DNA of 64,000 bases from Chamaesiphon sp041738715 (GCA_041738715.1 JBGSPI010000138.1:1-64000); one strand, 5' to 3'; shown: positions 1 through 9,207, numbered from the stretch's first letter. A program made the numbers and translations. The notes: generated from the letters alone by a model not told the origin.

Positions 1-1
1 A

Positions 2-127
2 GTTGCTTATCTGGGTGGTTATCTCGAACATCGACGTAAGACTCCGATTGGCATCCAAGTTCTCTGGCGTGGTTGGCTAAAATTACATGATCTTTGCCAA
101 GGCTGGCAGCTTGCTAGAGGCACTTAA
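2..127 (+). CDS. IS4-family transposase, C-terminal fragment (cut by window edge)
   Basis: The frame is open from the window's first bases and encodes 41 residues before TAA. It contains GGYLEHRRKTPIG and LWRGWLKLHDLCQGW, which look like the C-terminal tail of IS4-family DDE transposases (the usual tail reads GGYL-x-RK...G-P-G-x...LWRGW-x-RL). Only the tail is inside the window, so I cannot tell whether the element is intact. It is not the same element as the IS at 26248-27563, whose C-terminus is different. No terminal inverted repeat is evident in the 60 bases that follow. Confidence 0.7.
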   Translation, partial: VAYLGGYLEHRRKTPIGIQVLWRGWLKLHDLCQGWQLARGT

Positions 128-187
128 CGTGAAAAGTCAGAGATGGGACAACTCAAAATCGTCCCACCCCAGTCTCCATCGATCTAT

Positions 188-1990
188 CTAGCGGATTGTT
201 TTGAGTGCATCGCCCTGTTTCATAATCATATCGGTGAAGATACTCATCACAGTGCGCTCGCGGATTTTGATATTCACACTCAAAGACATCCCCGACTGTA
301 AGGTGATGGGCTTACCTTTGATCACCAGATTTTGTTTATCTAGCTTAATCGTTGCTGGAAAGCGTTCGTAGGGATGAACTTGATCTGGGGGTAAGGAGTC
401 AGAGCCGATCGATTCTAGTGTACCTTTGACATCTCCATATTCACTAAATGGAAAAGTATCTAGCCGCACATCAACGCGCATTCCAGGTTTAATAAAACCG
501 ATATCTTTATTGGTGATAAATATTTTGGCTTTGAGATTATCATTGGGGACAAGTTTCAAGACAGGTTCGCTGGTATTGGCGACAAATCCTGGTGTGCCAG
601 CTTTGAGTTCAAATACTGTCCCATTAACTGGTGCTGTGACATCTTGATACTTGAGATTTTGGGTTGCTTGACTAATTTGACTATTAATCTCGGATATCCG
701 CCGTTCATTCTCTACCACATACCGATTTAACTGTCCGTCGATTTCAGCAATCCGCTTGTCATTATCGGCAATTCTCGCCAGCAATTCCTTCCGAGAGGTG
801 GCAAAGCTATTTTTGAGTTTTTCTCGACTCTGACTAGTTGCCATGCCTAATCGATTGTATTCTTGATCTAGCTGGGCGATCTCATTTTGGTATTGTTTGA
901 TTTGCTGTTGCTGATTCTGGATTTCTAGGCGCGAATTTGCCAGTAGTTCCTGGAGATCCTGCTCTAATTTGGTGTATTGCTGATTGAGTTGGATGACTTC
1001 ACTCCGGCGGGAGGTGACTTCTTCTTGTTGTTTGATAGCTTGGTTACGGGATAGCGCACCAGCTTCTACTGCCGGTTTGATGCTATTCAGAATCCCTTGA
1101 TTGCTGGCTAACAGATCTTGGGAATTGCGATGGCGGGTGCGATTTTCGGCCATTTGAGCGGCGAGTTGAGATTCTCGCGCCTTGGCTTTATCATTAATAT
1201 TGGCGATCGTTGCTTGACTATTTGCCAATAAATTGACTATGCCAGTTCGCCTAGCTCGATTTTCCCGCATTTGGTTATCGACTTGACTAATCTCCAGTTG
1301 ACCAGAACTCATTCTAGAAGCCAGTTCAGCACGGCTAGATTGCAGGCGTTGGCTTTGTTCGGGGGTGAGGTTGGTCAGGGTTGTCCCGTTGAGTTCGGCC
1401 CGATAGAGTTGGTTTTCTGCCAAAATCGAACTACGGCTTTTGGTGAGTGCCAGAATTTCGGGTTTGACGTTTAATCTGGCAATTTCTTGGGGATTAATTG
1501 CTGAAATCCCCTGACTAAGCAGACTTCGATAAAAATTGGTTTCAGCGGTGAGCGATCCAAGATTACTTTGGAGCGATAGGAGTTGAGCTTGGGGGACGGT
1601 AGACTCTAGGCTCAATAGTTTTTGACCTGCTGTGACCTTATCCCCTTCTTTGATGAATACCTCTTTGACTACCCCACCTAACGGAACTTGAACATCTTTA
1701 ACTTTATCGATCGGTTCGAGTTTACCTTGAGCGGGTACTGCTTCCTCAAGTGGTGCAAAGCAAGCCCAAGTAACTAATCCCGTCGTAATTCCCATGATCG
1801 TCCAGACGATGCCCCGCGACCACATGCGTGACTGTGAGAATATGACTGATTGTCCGAATTGTTCTTCTTGAAAAGTTTGGACAGATGGCTGTTCGATCTG
1901 ACGCATTTCTGCGTCTGGCTTAATCTTTCGTTTGGCGATTTTATTGGGATCGTTGGGAGTGGGATTGGTTTGGCGGTTGGGATTGTTCAT
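188..1990 (-). CDS. HlyD-family membrane fusion (periplasmic adaptor) protein
   Basis: 600 residues. A cytoplasmic N-terminus (about 1-59) is followed by one membrane helix (about 60-79, IVWTIMGITTGLVTWACF), a biotinyl-lipoyl-like segment (about 90-130, ending IKEGDKVTAGQKLLSLE), long Gln-rich coiled coils (about 190-440), and a C-terminal half with a second lipoyl/beta-barrel section (VTAPVNGTVFELKAGTPGF, about 452-470). This is the HlyD/AcrA-type adaptor that links an inner-membrane ABC exporter to an outer-membrane channel. It is the last gene of a minus-strand unit with the ABC exporter at 2269-5289 and the PPIase at 5449-6192, so a type I secretion role is the best inference. No TolC-like gene is visible nearby. 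Confidence 0.9.
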   Translation of the reverse strand: MNNPNRQTNPTPNDPNKIAKRKIKPDAEMRQIEQPSVQTFQEEQFGQSVIFSQSRMWSRGIVWTIMGITTGLVTWACFAPLEEAVPAQGKLEPIDKVKDVQVPLGGVVKEVFIKEGDKVTAGQKLLSLESTVPQAQLLSLQSNLGSLTAETNFYRSLLSQGISAINPQEIARLNVKPEILALTKSRSSILAENQLYRAELNGTTLTNLTPEQSQRLQSSRAELASRMSSGQLEISQVDNQMRENRARRTGIVNLLANSQATIANINDKAKARESQLAAQMAENRTRHRNSQDLLASNQGILNSIKPAVEAGALSRNQAIKQQEEVTSRRSEVIQLNQQYTKLEQDLQELLANSRLEIQNQQQQIKQYQNEIAQLDQEYNRLGMATSQSREKLKNSFATSRKELLARIADNDKRIAEIDGQLNRYVVENERRISEINSQISQATQNLKYQDVTAPVNGTVFELKAGTPGFVANTSEPVLKLVPNDNLKAKIFITNKDIGFIKPGMRVDVRLDTFPFSEYGDVKGTLESIGSDSLPPDQVHPYERFPATIKLDKQNLVIKGKPITLQSGMSLSVNIKIRERTVMSIFTDMIMKQGDALKTIR

Positions 1991-2021
1991 GGTAGAAGGG
2001 GATATGGAGAACTGGGAGGAT

Positions 2022-2071
2022 GGGGGGACTGGGGGACTGGGGGGACTGGGGGGACTGGGGGACTGGGGGAC
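2022..2071. repeat. short tandem G-rich repeat (GGGGGACT)n
   Basis: Six consecutive 8-9 bp units of G5-6 followed by ACT lie in the spacer between the HlyD gene and the ABC exporter. The unit resembles the G-rich tracts at 58756-58800 and, on the other strand, near 57345-57400. Such short tandem repeats are typical spacer content in cyanobacteria; unit number probably varies between strains. Confidence 0.85.
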
Positions 2072-2115
2072 AGCGAATTATCAATTCTCAATTACTTGCA
2101 CTGAGCGAAGTCGTT

Positions 2116-2222
2116 GGCGTAGCCTCTGCCTTAGCAGAAGTGTCAATTCTCAATTCCTTTCCCCCTTCGACCCTTCGAGTGAGCTTCAGGGCAACGCAAG
2201 TATCGCCAAAGGCGACGCTACG
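2116..2222. repeat. small dispersed repeat pieces (GCGTAGCCTCTGCC... and GACGCTACGCGAAC)
   Basis: This spacer holds GGCGTAGCCTCTGCCTTAGC (from 2116) and, further on, GGCGACGCTACGCGAAC (to 2222). The same family appears inverted at 29127-29155 (CTTCTGCGAAGGCAGACGCT...). These are small dispersed cyanobacterial repeats with a GCGTAGCGTCTGCC-type core. The pieces fall between the exporter and adaptor genes and break up what is otherwise one unit. Confidence 0.6.
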
Positions 2223-2268
2223 CGAACAGGGCATCGCCTTTTCCCTTTGCCATTTTGCCTTTCCCCTC

Positions 2269-5200
2269 CTATACCTGAGATTCTTGCTGTTGATATAGAC
2301 AGAAGTAGCGACCTTTTAATGCCATCAGTTCATCGTGGGTACCTTTTTCAACGATCGAGCCTTTGTCCATCATCAGAATAACATCAGCAGTTTTGATCGC
2401 GCTCAGACGGTGAGTGATAAAAAAGACTGTCTGGTGTTTGAATGTTTCCGCTAGGTTGAGACAGACTTGCCGCTCACTATCATAATCTAGGGCACTAGTC
2501 GCCTCGTCTAAGATTAACAGACGGGGCTTCTGTAAGACTGTGCGGGCGATCGCTACCCGTTGTCTTTGCCCGCCAGACAGTGCCGAACCCCTTTCGCCGA
2601 CTTTGGTGTTATAGCCATTGGGCAGATCCATGATGAAGTCATGGGCAGCAGCGATTTTGGCAGCAGCAATGATTTCTTCGGATGTGGCATCGGGGTTGGG
2701 GAGGGCGATGTTTTCCTGAATGGTGCCATTGAATAGGAGGGTGTCTTGGAGCACCATCCCAATTTGTTGGCGGAGTGAGTAGAGTTCGGTTTTGGTGATG
2801 TCATAGTTGTCGATCAGGATGCGACCGGAATTGATATCGTAGAGGCGGGGAAATAGTTTCATCAACGTACTTTTACCCGAACCGCTCAAGCCCACAATTG
2901 CGACAAATTGCCCAGCTTTGAACTCAACATTGATATTATTCAGTTGATTGACAGTACTGCCGGGAAAACTAAAGACGAGATTTTCGATTTTGACATCTCC
3001 CTGAATCGGCGGCATGGAAATGTTATTGACGTTATTTTCATCCACTTCCTGGGGAGTATCGAGAATGTCACTTAAGCGTTCGAGTGATAGAGCCGTTTCT
3101 TGGAAATTCTGCCACAATTGTACCAGTCTTAGCAAGGGTTGAGTAGTATAACCAGCAATAATACGGAAGGCGATTAATTCGCCCAGTGTAAGCTGTTTGT
3201 CTAATACTAAATAGGTACCGATCCACAATAAAAGTAGACCAGAAAGTTTATTGAGAAAGCCACTAATCGACCCCGCAGTAGTGGAAGTCAAGGCGGTTTT
3301 AAAACCAGCACTCACATATCGGGCATATTTTGTTTGCCATTGCCAACGCGATCGCAGTTCGATATTCTGGGCTTTGACGGTTTGAATCCCGCCAATGACT
3401 TCGACTAGGTAGGATTGGGAGTCGGCATTGCGTTCGGCTTTTGTCCGCAGTTGACCGCGCACGATCGGTGAGACAATCCAAGTTAGCAGGGCAAAGGCGG
3501 GTAGTGTGGCGAGAGCGACGATCGTTAGGAGCCAACTGTAGGCAATCATGACGATGATATAGATGATCGAAAAAATCGCATCTAACACCACTGTGAGGGC
3601 TGTTCCAGTCAGAAATTGGCGGATATTTTCGAGTTCGTTAATCCTGGTAGCTAGTTCACCAACTGGACGTTTTTCGTAATACTTGAGCGGTAGACGGAAG
3701 AGGTGGTCGATAATTTCGGATCCGAGGGCTAGGTCGATGCGGTTGGTGGTATCGACAAATAAATTTGTCCGTAGAGCCGTTAATATCCCTTCCACGATCG
3801 CCAGAATAACCAGTAGTACCCCAAAAGTATTCAGCGTAGTCACGCTATTATTACCAATTACCTTATCGATAATTAACTGGGTCAGCAATGGGTTGGCTAG
3901 CCCAAATATCTGCACGAACAGGGATGCAATTAAGACTTCAATTAAGACCCGCTTGTGCTTTTTGATCGCTGGAATAAACCAGCTAATCCCAAATTTTTCC
4001 TTGGGTGCTGTATTGCTGCGTTGCAGTAATAGTACTTCGCCGACCTCGCCCCAGGTTTCGCCAAAGGTAGCGGTTTTGAACCGACGTAAGCCTGATTCTG
4101 GTGTACCAAGGGTCAGTTGTTTGGGAGTAATCTGATAGACGACGGCAAAACTATCTTGCCAGTTAATCAACACCGGAGCTTGTAATTTGGAGATCGCCTC
4201 GGCGGGGACTTTAACCATTTGGGCATTAATGCCGAGCATTTCAGCAATTGCCCCGCATAATTGCAGAGGGACAGTACCTGTACTGGCAATTTGATTTTTC
4301 AGTACCCGATTGACTACCTCCGCTCGAAAGGGTACTTGCAAGTACTTACACAACATCTTAAAACAGGCTGTTGTCCCGTCTAATACCCCTCTACCCTTGA
4401 CAATCGGATAATTGATCTTACTCTTGGTTGGCGGCTCTTCTACCGTCACATCGCCCGGTTCTGGTCGCTCTGGTGCGTAGGGTATGCCCAATTTGGTTGG
4501 CGAAAAATTGGTAGTTGTATTACCAAAGAATGCAGAGGTCGGATCGCCACTGGTTGGGTCGTATACTTCTAGCAACGGTACACCCAACAGTCGAGTCTTA
4601 TTTGGCTTACTAATTTCTAGGAGTGAATTTGGTGGATATTCTTGGGGATTGATACAACTACCCACTGGATAATCGACTACTTGCCCGCTACTAACTAACC
4701 AACTCCGCCCTGGATCTAAATCGGCGATTTGGACTTTTCCTGGTGCTAAATTACGAATGACAGTTTGGGGAGCTAATTTTAGGGCAAGTTCGCGGACATC
4801 CTCTGCGCCAAACGATCGCAATAATGCCTCCCCATCTGGTCTGCCTTGGATGTTTTGGGCGAGCAAATCGTAAACTTCAATCAGTGGAGTGCCATAGTAA
4901 AACAACGCTTCCAATTGGGGTGTTTTACTAATTAGTTGGAGGAAGTAAGCAACTGGAATATTAATACACACCGCTTCAGTAGAAGCGATCGCGGTTTCAC
5001 ACGCTTTATTGCGGACGACCCCTGCCCAACCCATTATTTCCCCTTTTTCCAACAGTTGGAGTGTCGTGGGCATCTGACTTTGGGGATTGTAAGCTAGCAA
5101 CCGCACCTGACCGGAATAGACGATGATAATCTGGGCAGGCATTTGCTCTCGCATTAGTACCGTTTGTCCCATGCGGTAGCGGGTAAACTGCGCCTGTTCG

Positions 5201-5289
5201 GATAATGTCACCAATTCATCTTTGGAGAGTTGGGCGAAGGGCAGGAGGCTAGCAAAAAAATCGTAGATTTTAGTATGGGTAGAAGTCAT
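2269..5289 (-). CDS. ABC exporter with N-terminal cNMP-binding domain and degenerate C39-like domain
   Basis: 1006 residues. In order: a Crp-type cyclic-nucleotide-binding fold (about 10-135, with SGQVRLLAYNPQSQ), a linker possibly holding a second such fold, a peptidase-C39-like domain (about 290-425), a six-helix exporter domain (about 445-740) and an ATPase domain with Walker A GLSGSGKST, signature LSGGQRQR and Walker B LLILDEATSALD. In active C39 domains a D-C-G-x-x-C box supplies the catalytic Cys; here the aligned segment is D-G-T-T-A-C, and the usual His before the F-V-V strand is Phe (DSFAVVYQ). The domain is therefore probably a non-cleaving CLD, as in HlyB-type exporters, fitting export of unprocessed (RTX-like) substrates. 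The PPIase lies upstream and HlyD downstream. Confidence 0.92.
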   Translation of the reverse strand: MTSTHTKIYDFFASLLPFAQLSKDELVTLSEQAQFTRYRMGQTVLMREQMPAQIIIVYSGQVRLLAYNPQSQMPTTLQLLEKGEIMGWAGVVRNKACETAIASTEAVCINIPVAYFLQLISKTPQLEALFYYGTPLIEVYDLLAQNIQGRPDGEALLRSFGAEDVRELALKLAPQTVIRNLAPGKVQIADLDPGRSWLVSSGQVVDYPVGSCINPQEYPPNSLLEISKPNKTRLLGVPLLEVYDPTSGDPTSAFFGNTTTNFSPTKLGIPYAPERPEPGDVTVEEPPTKSKINYPIVKGRGVLDGTTACFKMLCKYLQVPFRAEVVNRVLKNQIASTGTVPLQLCGAIAEMLGINAQMVKVPAEAISKLQAPVLINWQDSFAVVYQITPKQLTLGTPESGLRRFKTATFGETWGEVGEVLLLQRSNTAPKEKFGISWFIPAIKKHKRVLIEVLIASLFVQIFGLANPLLTQLIIDKVIGNNSVTTLNTFGVLLVILAIVEGILTALRTNLFVDTTNRIDLALGSEIIDHLFRLPLKYYEKRPVGELATRINELENIRQFLTGTALTVVLDAIFSIIYIIVMIAYSWLLTIVALATLPAFALLTWIVSPIVRGQLRTKAERNADSQSYLVEVIGGIQTVKAQNIELRSRWQWQTKYARYVSAGFKTALTSTTAGSISGFLNKLSGLLLLWIGTYLVLDKQLTLGELIAFRIIAGYTTQPLLRLVQLWQNFQETALSLERLSDILDTPQEVDENNVNNISMPPIQGDVKIENLVFSFPGSTVNQLNNINVEFKAGQFVAIVGLSGSGKSTLMKLFPRLYDINSGRILIDNYDITKTELYSLRQQIGMVLQDTLLFNGTIQENIALPNPDATSEEIIAAAKIAAAHDFIMDLPNGYNTKVGERGSALSGGQRQRVAIARTVLQKPRLLILDEATSALDYDSERQVCLNLAETFKHQTVFFITHRLSAIKTADVILMMDKGSIVEKGTHDELMALKGRYFCLYQQQESQV

Positions 5290-5448
5290 CGTTACAGGGA
5301 CTAGGGGCTAGGGTCGGTAATTTCAAATACTCCGAGTCCAAAATTGGGAAATAATTTCAGCTTACCGTGAAATTATCGGGTATTTGGATGGAATAGCAAG
5401 GATCAATCTGTCACAGTGAGATTAAGTGAGCCAGGGCTAGTGATTGAG

Positions 5449-6192
5449 TTACAGTTTACTACTAACTGGGATTGAAGTGGATGCAGATTTCATCTCTTCT
5501 TGCAACCAAGTTTGAAATAATTCATTGATCAAGCGTTGGCGCATGGGTTCGTCTAATTGAGAGGGAATCAGTTGTTCGGGGCGGACGATCACATACCATT
5601 GTTCTAATTTGATTGGTTGACAGATTTTCCCGGGTGGTTGGGTGGCAATTAATTGGGCAATGGCTGGATGAGGAGTACTGAGTTCGACCGGCCCAATTAG
5701 TCCACCAGTCTGAGCTTCAGCCCCTTGGGAATATTGACGGGCGATTTCTTCAAAGGTTTGTTCGCCATCAATTAACCGAAAATAGACTTCTTGGGCGATG
5801 CCGATATCATTGGTGCGAATTAATGAATAAATCGCTTTATCAAGTTGCCCTTTCCGTTTGAGAAAATAGGCTTCAAGCTTGTTCCCCCAGGTTTCCTGTT
5901 TAAACTTCTCAATTCTAAATTGGCGAGTGGCAATATCTTCTAGTTGCTCGCGGGTTAAACCTTGCAGATCCAGCCACTGCTGGACTTGCTCGTTTGATGT
6001 CAATTGATATCGGGCATAGATTTGTTCGATCGCTTGGACTTTCTCGGCTGCGCTACACTCTACCTGCACAATAGCTCGATCGATTGTGAGTTCACGCAAC
6101 ATGCCTGGTAATAGTTGATATCTCACCAAAAGTGGCACTAATTCCGCTTTGGGTATTTGAAAATTACCAATTTGCACAAATTCAGTCGTCAT
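5449..6192 (-). CDS. parvulin-type peptidylprolyl isomerase (PrsA/SurA-like)
   Basis: 247 residues with an N-terminal helical chaperone part (about 1-125, QLLPGMLRELTIDRAIVQVE) and a C-terminal rotamase (parvulin) domain (about 125-230) with the usual EEIARQYSQGAEAQTGGLIG pattern and a later P-G-K-I-C-Q-P-I strand. No signal peptide or lipobox is visible, so it may act on the cytoplasmic side. It is the first gene of the minus-strand secretion unit (160 bases before the exporter). Related PPIases are commonly linked to C39-type exporters in cyanobacteria, so a role in holding the export substrate is likely but inferred. Confidence 0.85.
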   Translation of the reverse strand: MTTEFVQIGNFQIPKAELVPLLVRYQLLPGMLRELTIDRAIVQVECSAAEKVQAIEQIYARYQLTSNEQVQQWLDLQGLTREQLEDIATRQFRIEKFKQETWGNKLEAYFLKRKGQLDKAIYSLIRTNDIGIAQEVYFRLIDGEQTFEEIARQYSQGAEAQTGGLIGPVELSTPHPAIAQLIATQPPGKICQPIKLEQWYVIVRPEQLIPSQLDEPMRQRLINELFQTWLQEEMKSASTSIPVSSKL

Positions 6193-6388
6193 GGTGGTTA
6201 TGTATTTATCGCGAACAACACGGATCTACTTGCGATCGCGAGACTCTCAACATTTAGTATTCCCTCGTGATGGGGGATATTGACTAAAGGGGGAAAGGGG
6301 AAAAACCGGACGCAAGCGTCCTAAAGCCCAAAGCCCAAAGCCTTTACAATAGAAAGCGTGAACCTTGAAAATCAATCGCAGTTAACTT

Positions 6389-7330
6389 ATGACAACTACT
6401 CTCAACCCTACCGAACGGCTGGCTACTGGGTTAGTCAATAATTTACTCAAGATTAAACCTCTGGCAAACTTCGCCAAGCACCAAGCACGGGAATTGATTA
6501 TCAAACGGGCTGAATCGATCGGAGTTGCTTGGCGGGATGATGTGAAATTTTTGCGATCGCGAGGGGATTCTACAGCATTGTCTACCCAATGGGAGACAGA
6601 GTTGGCCCAGATTACCAACCCCCATCTCCAGTATCCCGATTATTATCTGACTTCTTTCCATGCTTATGAAGCGGGGAATATGAGTTGGGATGCCGCGATG
6701 GAAGTCGAAGTTGCGGCCTATTCAGTTCATGCCAAAATCTTTGCTGAAACTGGCACAACCGGGGATACTCAACTGCGCCAAAGTTATCACGATCTAATTA
6801 CCCAGACAATCCAGACTCCACCCCAGACTATTCTCGATCTAGGTTGCAGTGTCGGGATGAGTACGTTCGCCATGCAAGCTGTCTATCCCCACGCCCATTT
6901 AACTGGCGTTGATTTATCTCCCTACTTTCTCACCGTAGCCAATTATCGCGCCCAGCAAAAACAAGCCCAGATTAATTGGGTTCACGCCGCTGGCGAATCA
7001 ACAGGTTTGCCCGCCACTAGTTACGATTTGGTGTCACTATTTCTGATTTGTCACGAGTTACCCCAGACAGCTACCCGCGAGATTTTCCAAGAAGCCAGAC
7101 GCTTACTCAAACCAGGTGGACATATTGTGATTATGGATATAAATCCCCAGTCGCCAATCTACAGTCAGATGGCTCCCTATATCTTGACTCTGCTCAAAAG
7201 CACTGAACCCTATCTCGACCAATACTTTACATTGGATATTGCCCAGGAACTGATGGCAGCAGGCTTCCAATCGCCCACAATTACGCCGAATACTCCGCGT
7301 CATCGAACTGTGATAGCTCAAGTTCAGTAA
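6389..7330 (+). CDS. class I SAM-dependent methyltransferase
   Basis: 313 residues. The SAM-binding motif I is clear at about residue 150 (ILDLGCSVGMSTFAMQ), followed by the acidic end of strand 2 (LTGVDLSPYFL), a motif near SYDLVSLFLICHELP, and RRLLKPGGHIVIMDINPQSP (motif III). The N-terminal 130 residues are helical and less conserved. Substrate is not predictable from the sequence; the fold is that of UbiE/COQ5-like small-molecule methyltransferases. Divergent from the secretion unit, with 196 bases between the two starts. The start is the ATG at the beginning of MTTTLNPTERLATG. Confidence 0.85.
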   Translation: MTTTLNPTERLATGLVNNLLKIKPLANFAKHQARELIIKRAESIGVAWRDDVKFLRSRGDSTALSTQWETELAQITNPHLQYPDYYLTSFHAYEAGNMSWDAAMEVEVAAYSVHAKIFAETGTTGDTQLRQSYHDLITQTIQTPPQTILDLGCSVGMSTFAMQAVYPHAHLTGVDLSPYFLTVANYRAQQKQAQINWVHAAGESTGLPATSYDLVSLFLICHELPQTATREIFQEARRLLKPGGHIVIMDINPQSPIYSQMAPYILTLLKSTEPYLDQYFTLDIAQELMAAGFQSPTITPNTPRHRTVIAQVQ

Positions 7331-7537
7331 TCTCACGATGATCTCTCGATCGCTAATGGCGGGAACAATAACTCTGACAAAAAGTCAAAAGTATCTTCTC
7401 GCTTTCAGTATCTTGACCGATTCATCTGTTTGATTTTCACCCCACAGTGGGATTAATAACAGTTGACGGGATATCGATCGATCGGTTAGGCTGCTGAATT
7501 AAGGAAATTTAGCCTTATATAAATTAGAATTAATTTT

Positions 7538-7888
7538 ATGAAAAGATTTTTACTGATGTTCTTGTCAGCACCCACTGTCCTCAGTGTGGTTCTACCGATA
7601 TTAAACACGACACCTGCTCACGCGATCGGTACAACTTTCACAACTCCAGACGGACAGTTTTGTGCTGAGGCTCACTCTCGGCTAGTTTGCGTCAAATCTT
7701 CCCAACTAGTAAACAGTCCTAAGCATGAAATGCTCATCGCCAGAGCCAAAGCGGAAGCTAGCGATCCTGATGCTTTCCTCAACTTCACTGAGGAAGAAAG
7801 TGAGGCAGCGGCAGCAATGTTTAACTGTGACTGCCCTGCTTGTCTGCGCTCTCTCCGTCAACTCCGCATCATGGCTCAAGTAATTTAG
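7538..7888 (+). CDS. small secreted Cys-containing protein, function unknown
   Basis: 116 residues with a clear Sec signal peptide (MKRFLLMFLSAPTVLSVVLP..., cleavage likely after TPAHA). The mature part has two Cys in the N-terminal half (QFCAEAHSRLVCVK) and a C-terminal NCDCPACLRSLRQL cluster, so disulfides or metal binding are possible. A well-formed terminator (7907-7941) follows. I do not recognise the family. The start ATG is followed directly by the signal peptide, which supports this start. Confidence 0.7.
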   Translation: MKRFLLMFLSAPTVLSVVLPILNTTPAHAIGTTFTTPDGQFCAEAHSRLVCVKSSQLVNSPKHEMLIARAKAEASDPDAFLNFTEEESEAAAAMFNCDCPACLRSLRQLRIMAQVI

Positions 7889-7906
7889 TTACTGCCAAAA
7901 AGTAGT

Positions 7907-7941
7907 GGTTGGCAACATCTCTATGTTGCCAACCAATTTTT
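7907..7941. terminator. bidirectional Rho-independent terminator
   Basis: A perfect 12-bp stem GGTTGGCAACAT / ATGTTGCCAACC with a four-base loop (ctct) is followed by AATTTTT. It sits in the 74-bp gap between two convergent genes. The T-run serves the plus-strand gene; on the minus strand the hairpin is preceded by AAAAAGT on the + sequence, giving a weaker T-run. Confidence 0.85.
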
Positions 7942-7962
7942 GTCGTTTACACTATCGAGTTG

Positions 7963-9207
7963 TTAGTTCACTCTGGCTGAACTGAACACTGTCAAATTTT
8001 TAGGCATAGAAGTTGTTAACAGAGCAACTGAATTAGCACCTGCCTGTGGTTGAGATCCCAAGATCAAACCACCTAAACTATTACCCCGGCGGGTTGTTGT
8101 CCAATGATGTTGAACGGGAACTAAGAAACTATCACTCATCAGAGCGACATAATTGCCTTTGCGCTCGGTAACTGCTTTTGCTAGATCTCTACGCACAGGT
8201 TTGACTGCCATCACGCTAGTTGTCGGTTTAGCTGTTTGAATCTGGGCTATAGGGGTACTATTGGAGACTGAAGCACCTGGGATATCAAACTTGGGAACGC
8301 CAGCATATACTTGTGCTGTTGTCAATTGGAGACTAGCTCCGCGAGCAACAGTCGGCGCAACAGTTTCAGGTGTAATTAACTGACCTAGTGCGACTAGAGA
8401 ACTAGTTTTGTTCGCAGTTACTTTAGCTACAGATGTAGTCTTAACTGCGGTTTGAATGGCTGGTTCGTTGCCCAATAAGCTTTGGAGTCCAGCTGGAATC
8501 GATGCAATCGGATCGGTGGCTGACGACTTGGCCTGAAGAATCGGCACATTCTCAATGCCTGGATTTAGCCTCAAGGCTGACATTTGCCGTGGCAATACTA
8601 CCGGAAATGGTTCAGCGATGGCTGCTGAAAACATTGCTGTGGTAGGGGTTGCAGAGGCAACTAGCTTGCCAGTTCCAAAGTTAGGCTGTGGTTGCGCTTT
8701 AGGTAAGAACTTACTAGATAGGCGAACTTCTGAAGTACCAATAAACAGCCCTGGCACGAGTGGTGCAGCGACTTTGGGCTGAGTTGGTTTGGTGGCGACA
8801 GCGGCAGCAACGGAGTGTTTAACCACCTGTGGTACGGTCTTCGTCGCTTTGGCAGATACATTTGGCAATCTCTCTGCTGGAGAGACAAAACTAGCCAAGG
8901 CATCATTGCTATTAAATCCGGGCGATTGAACAGCGACACTCTCTGCTTTCGCACCACTTTTAGCCATTGTATCAAGGGCTAGTTGGCGAACTGCAAAGTC
9001 TGGAGTCATAGACACTCCGGTCAAGTTCAAGACAGGATTTACTGCTGGAACAGGGGCAATCTTGATTTGTTGCTGTTTTGACGTTTTAACCGTAGCTGTT
9101 CCTGTCGGCTTTGGCGCGGCAGTGGAAGCTAGTGGGGCGGATAGCAAGAGTGCTATGCCGAACACACCAAGACTAGGTTGTAACCAGGTAAGCCAAATTT
9201 TTAACAT
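7963..9207 (-). CDS. secreted low-complexity Ala/Thr/Pro/Val-rich protein, function unknown
   Basis: 414 residues with an N-terminal signal peptide (LGVFGIALLLSAPLASTAA). The mature chain is rich in A, T, P, V, K and S and looks largely disordered; the C-terminal 70 residues (KGNYVALMSDSFLVPVQHHW ... LGGLILGSQP) look more structured. No recognised domain was seen. An inverted repeat (9305-9358) lies about 100 bases upstream. It may be a cell-surface or wall-associated protein; this is a guess from composition only. Confidence 0.65.
   Translation of the reverse strand: MLKIWLTWLQPSLGVFGIALLLSAPLASTAAPKPTGTATVKTSKQQQIKIAPVPAVNPVLNLTGVSMTPDFAVRQLALDTMAKSGAKAESVAVQSPGFNSNDALASFVSPAERLPNVSAKATKTVPQVVKHSVAAAVATKPTQPKVAAPLVPGLFIGTSEVRLSSKFLPKAQPQPNFGTGKLVASATPTTAMFSAAIAEPFPVVLPRQMSALRLNPGIENVPILQAKSSATDPIASIPAGLQSLLGNEPAIQTAVKTTSVAKVTANKTSSLVALGQLITPETVAPTVARGASLQLTTAQVYAGVPKFDIPGASVSNSTPIAQIQTAKPTTSVMAVKPVRRDLAKAVTERKGNYVALMSDSFLVPVQHHWTTTRRGNSLGGLILGSQPQAGANSVALLTTSMPKNLTVFSSARVN

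Noticed and set aside
1932..2381. 149-codon plus-strand frame across the G-rich repeat
   Set aside because: It translates the GGGGGACT repeat as GGLGGLGDWG and runs over the 5' end of one gene and the 3' end of another. No protein family supports it.
3683..4135. 150-codon plus-strand frame inside the ABC exporter gene
   Set aside because: It lies opposite conserved exporter membrane-domain sequence, its translation is basic and has no recognisable domain. It is an antisense shadow.
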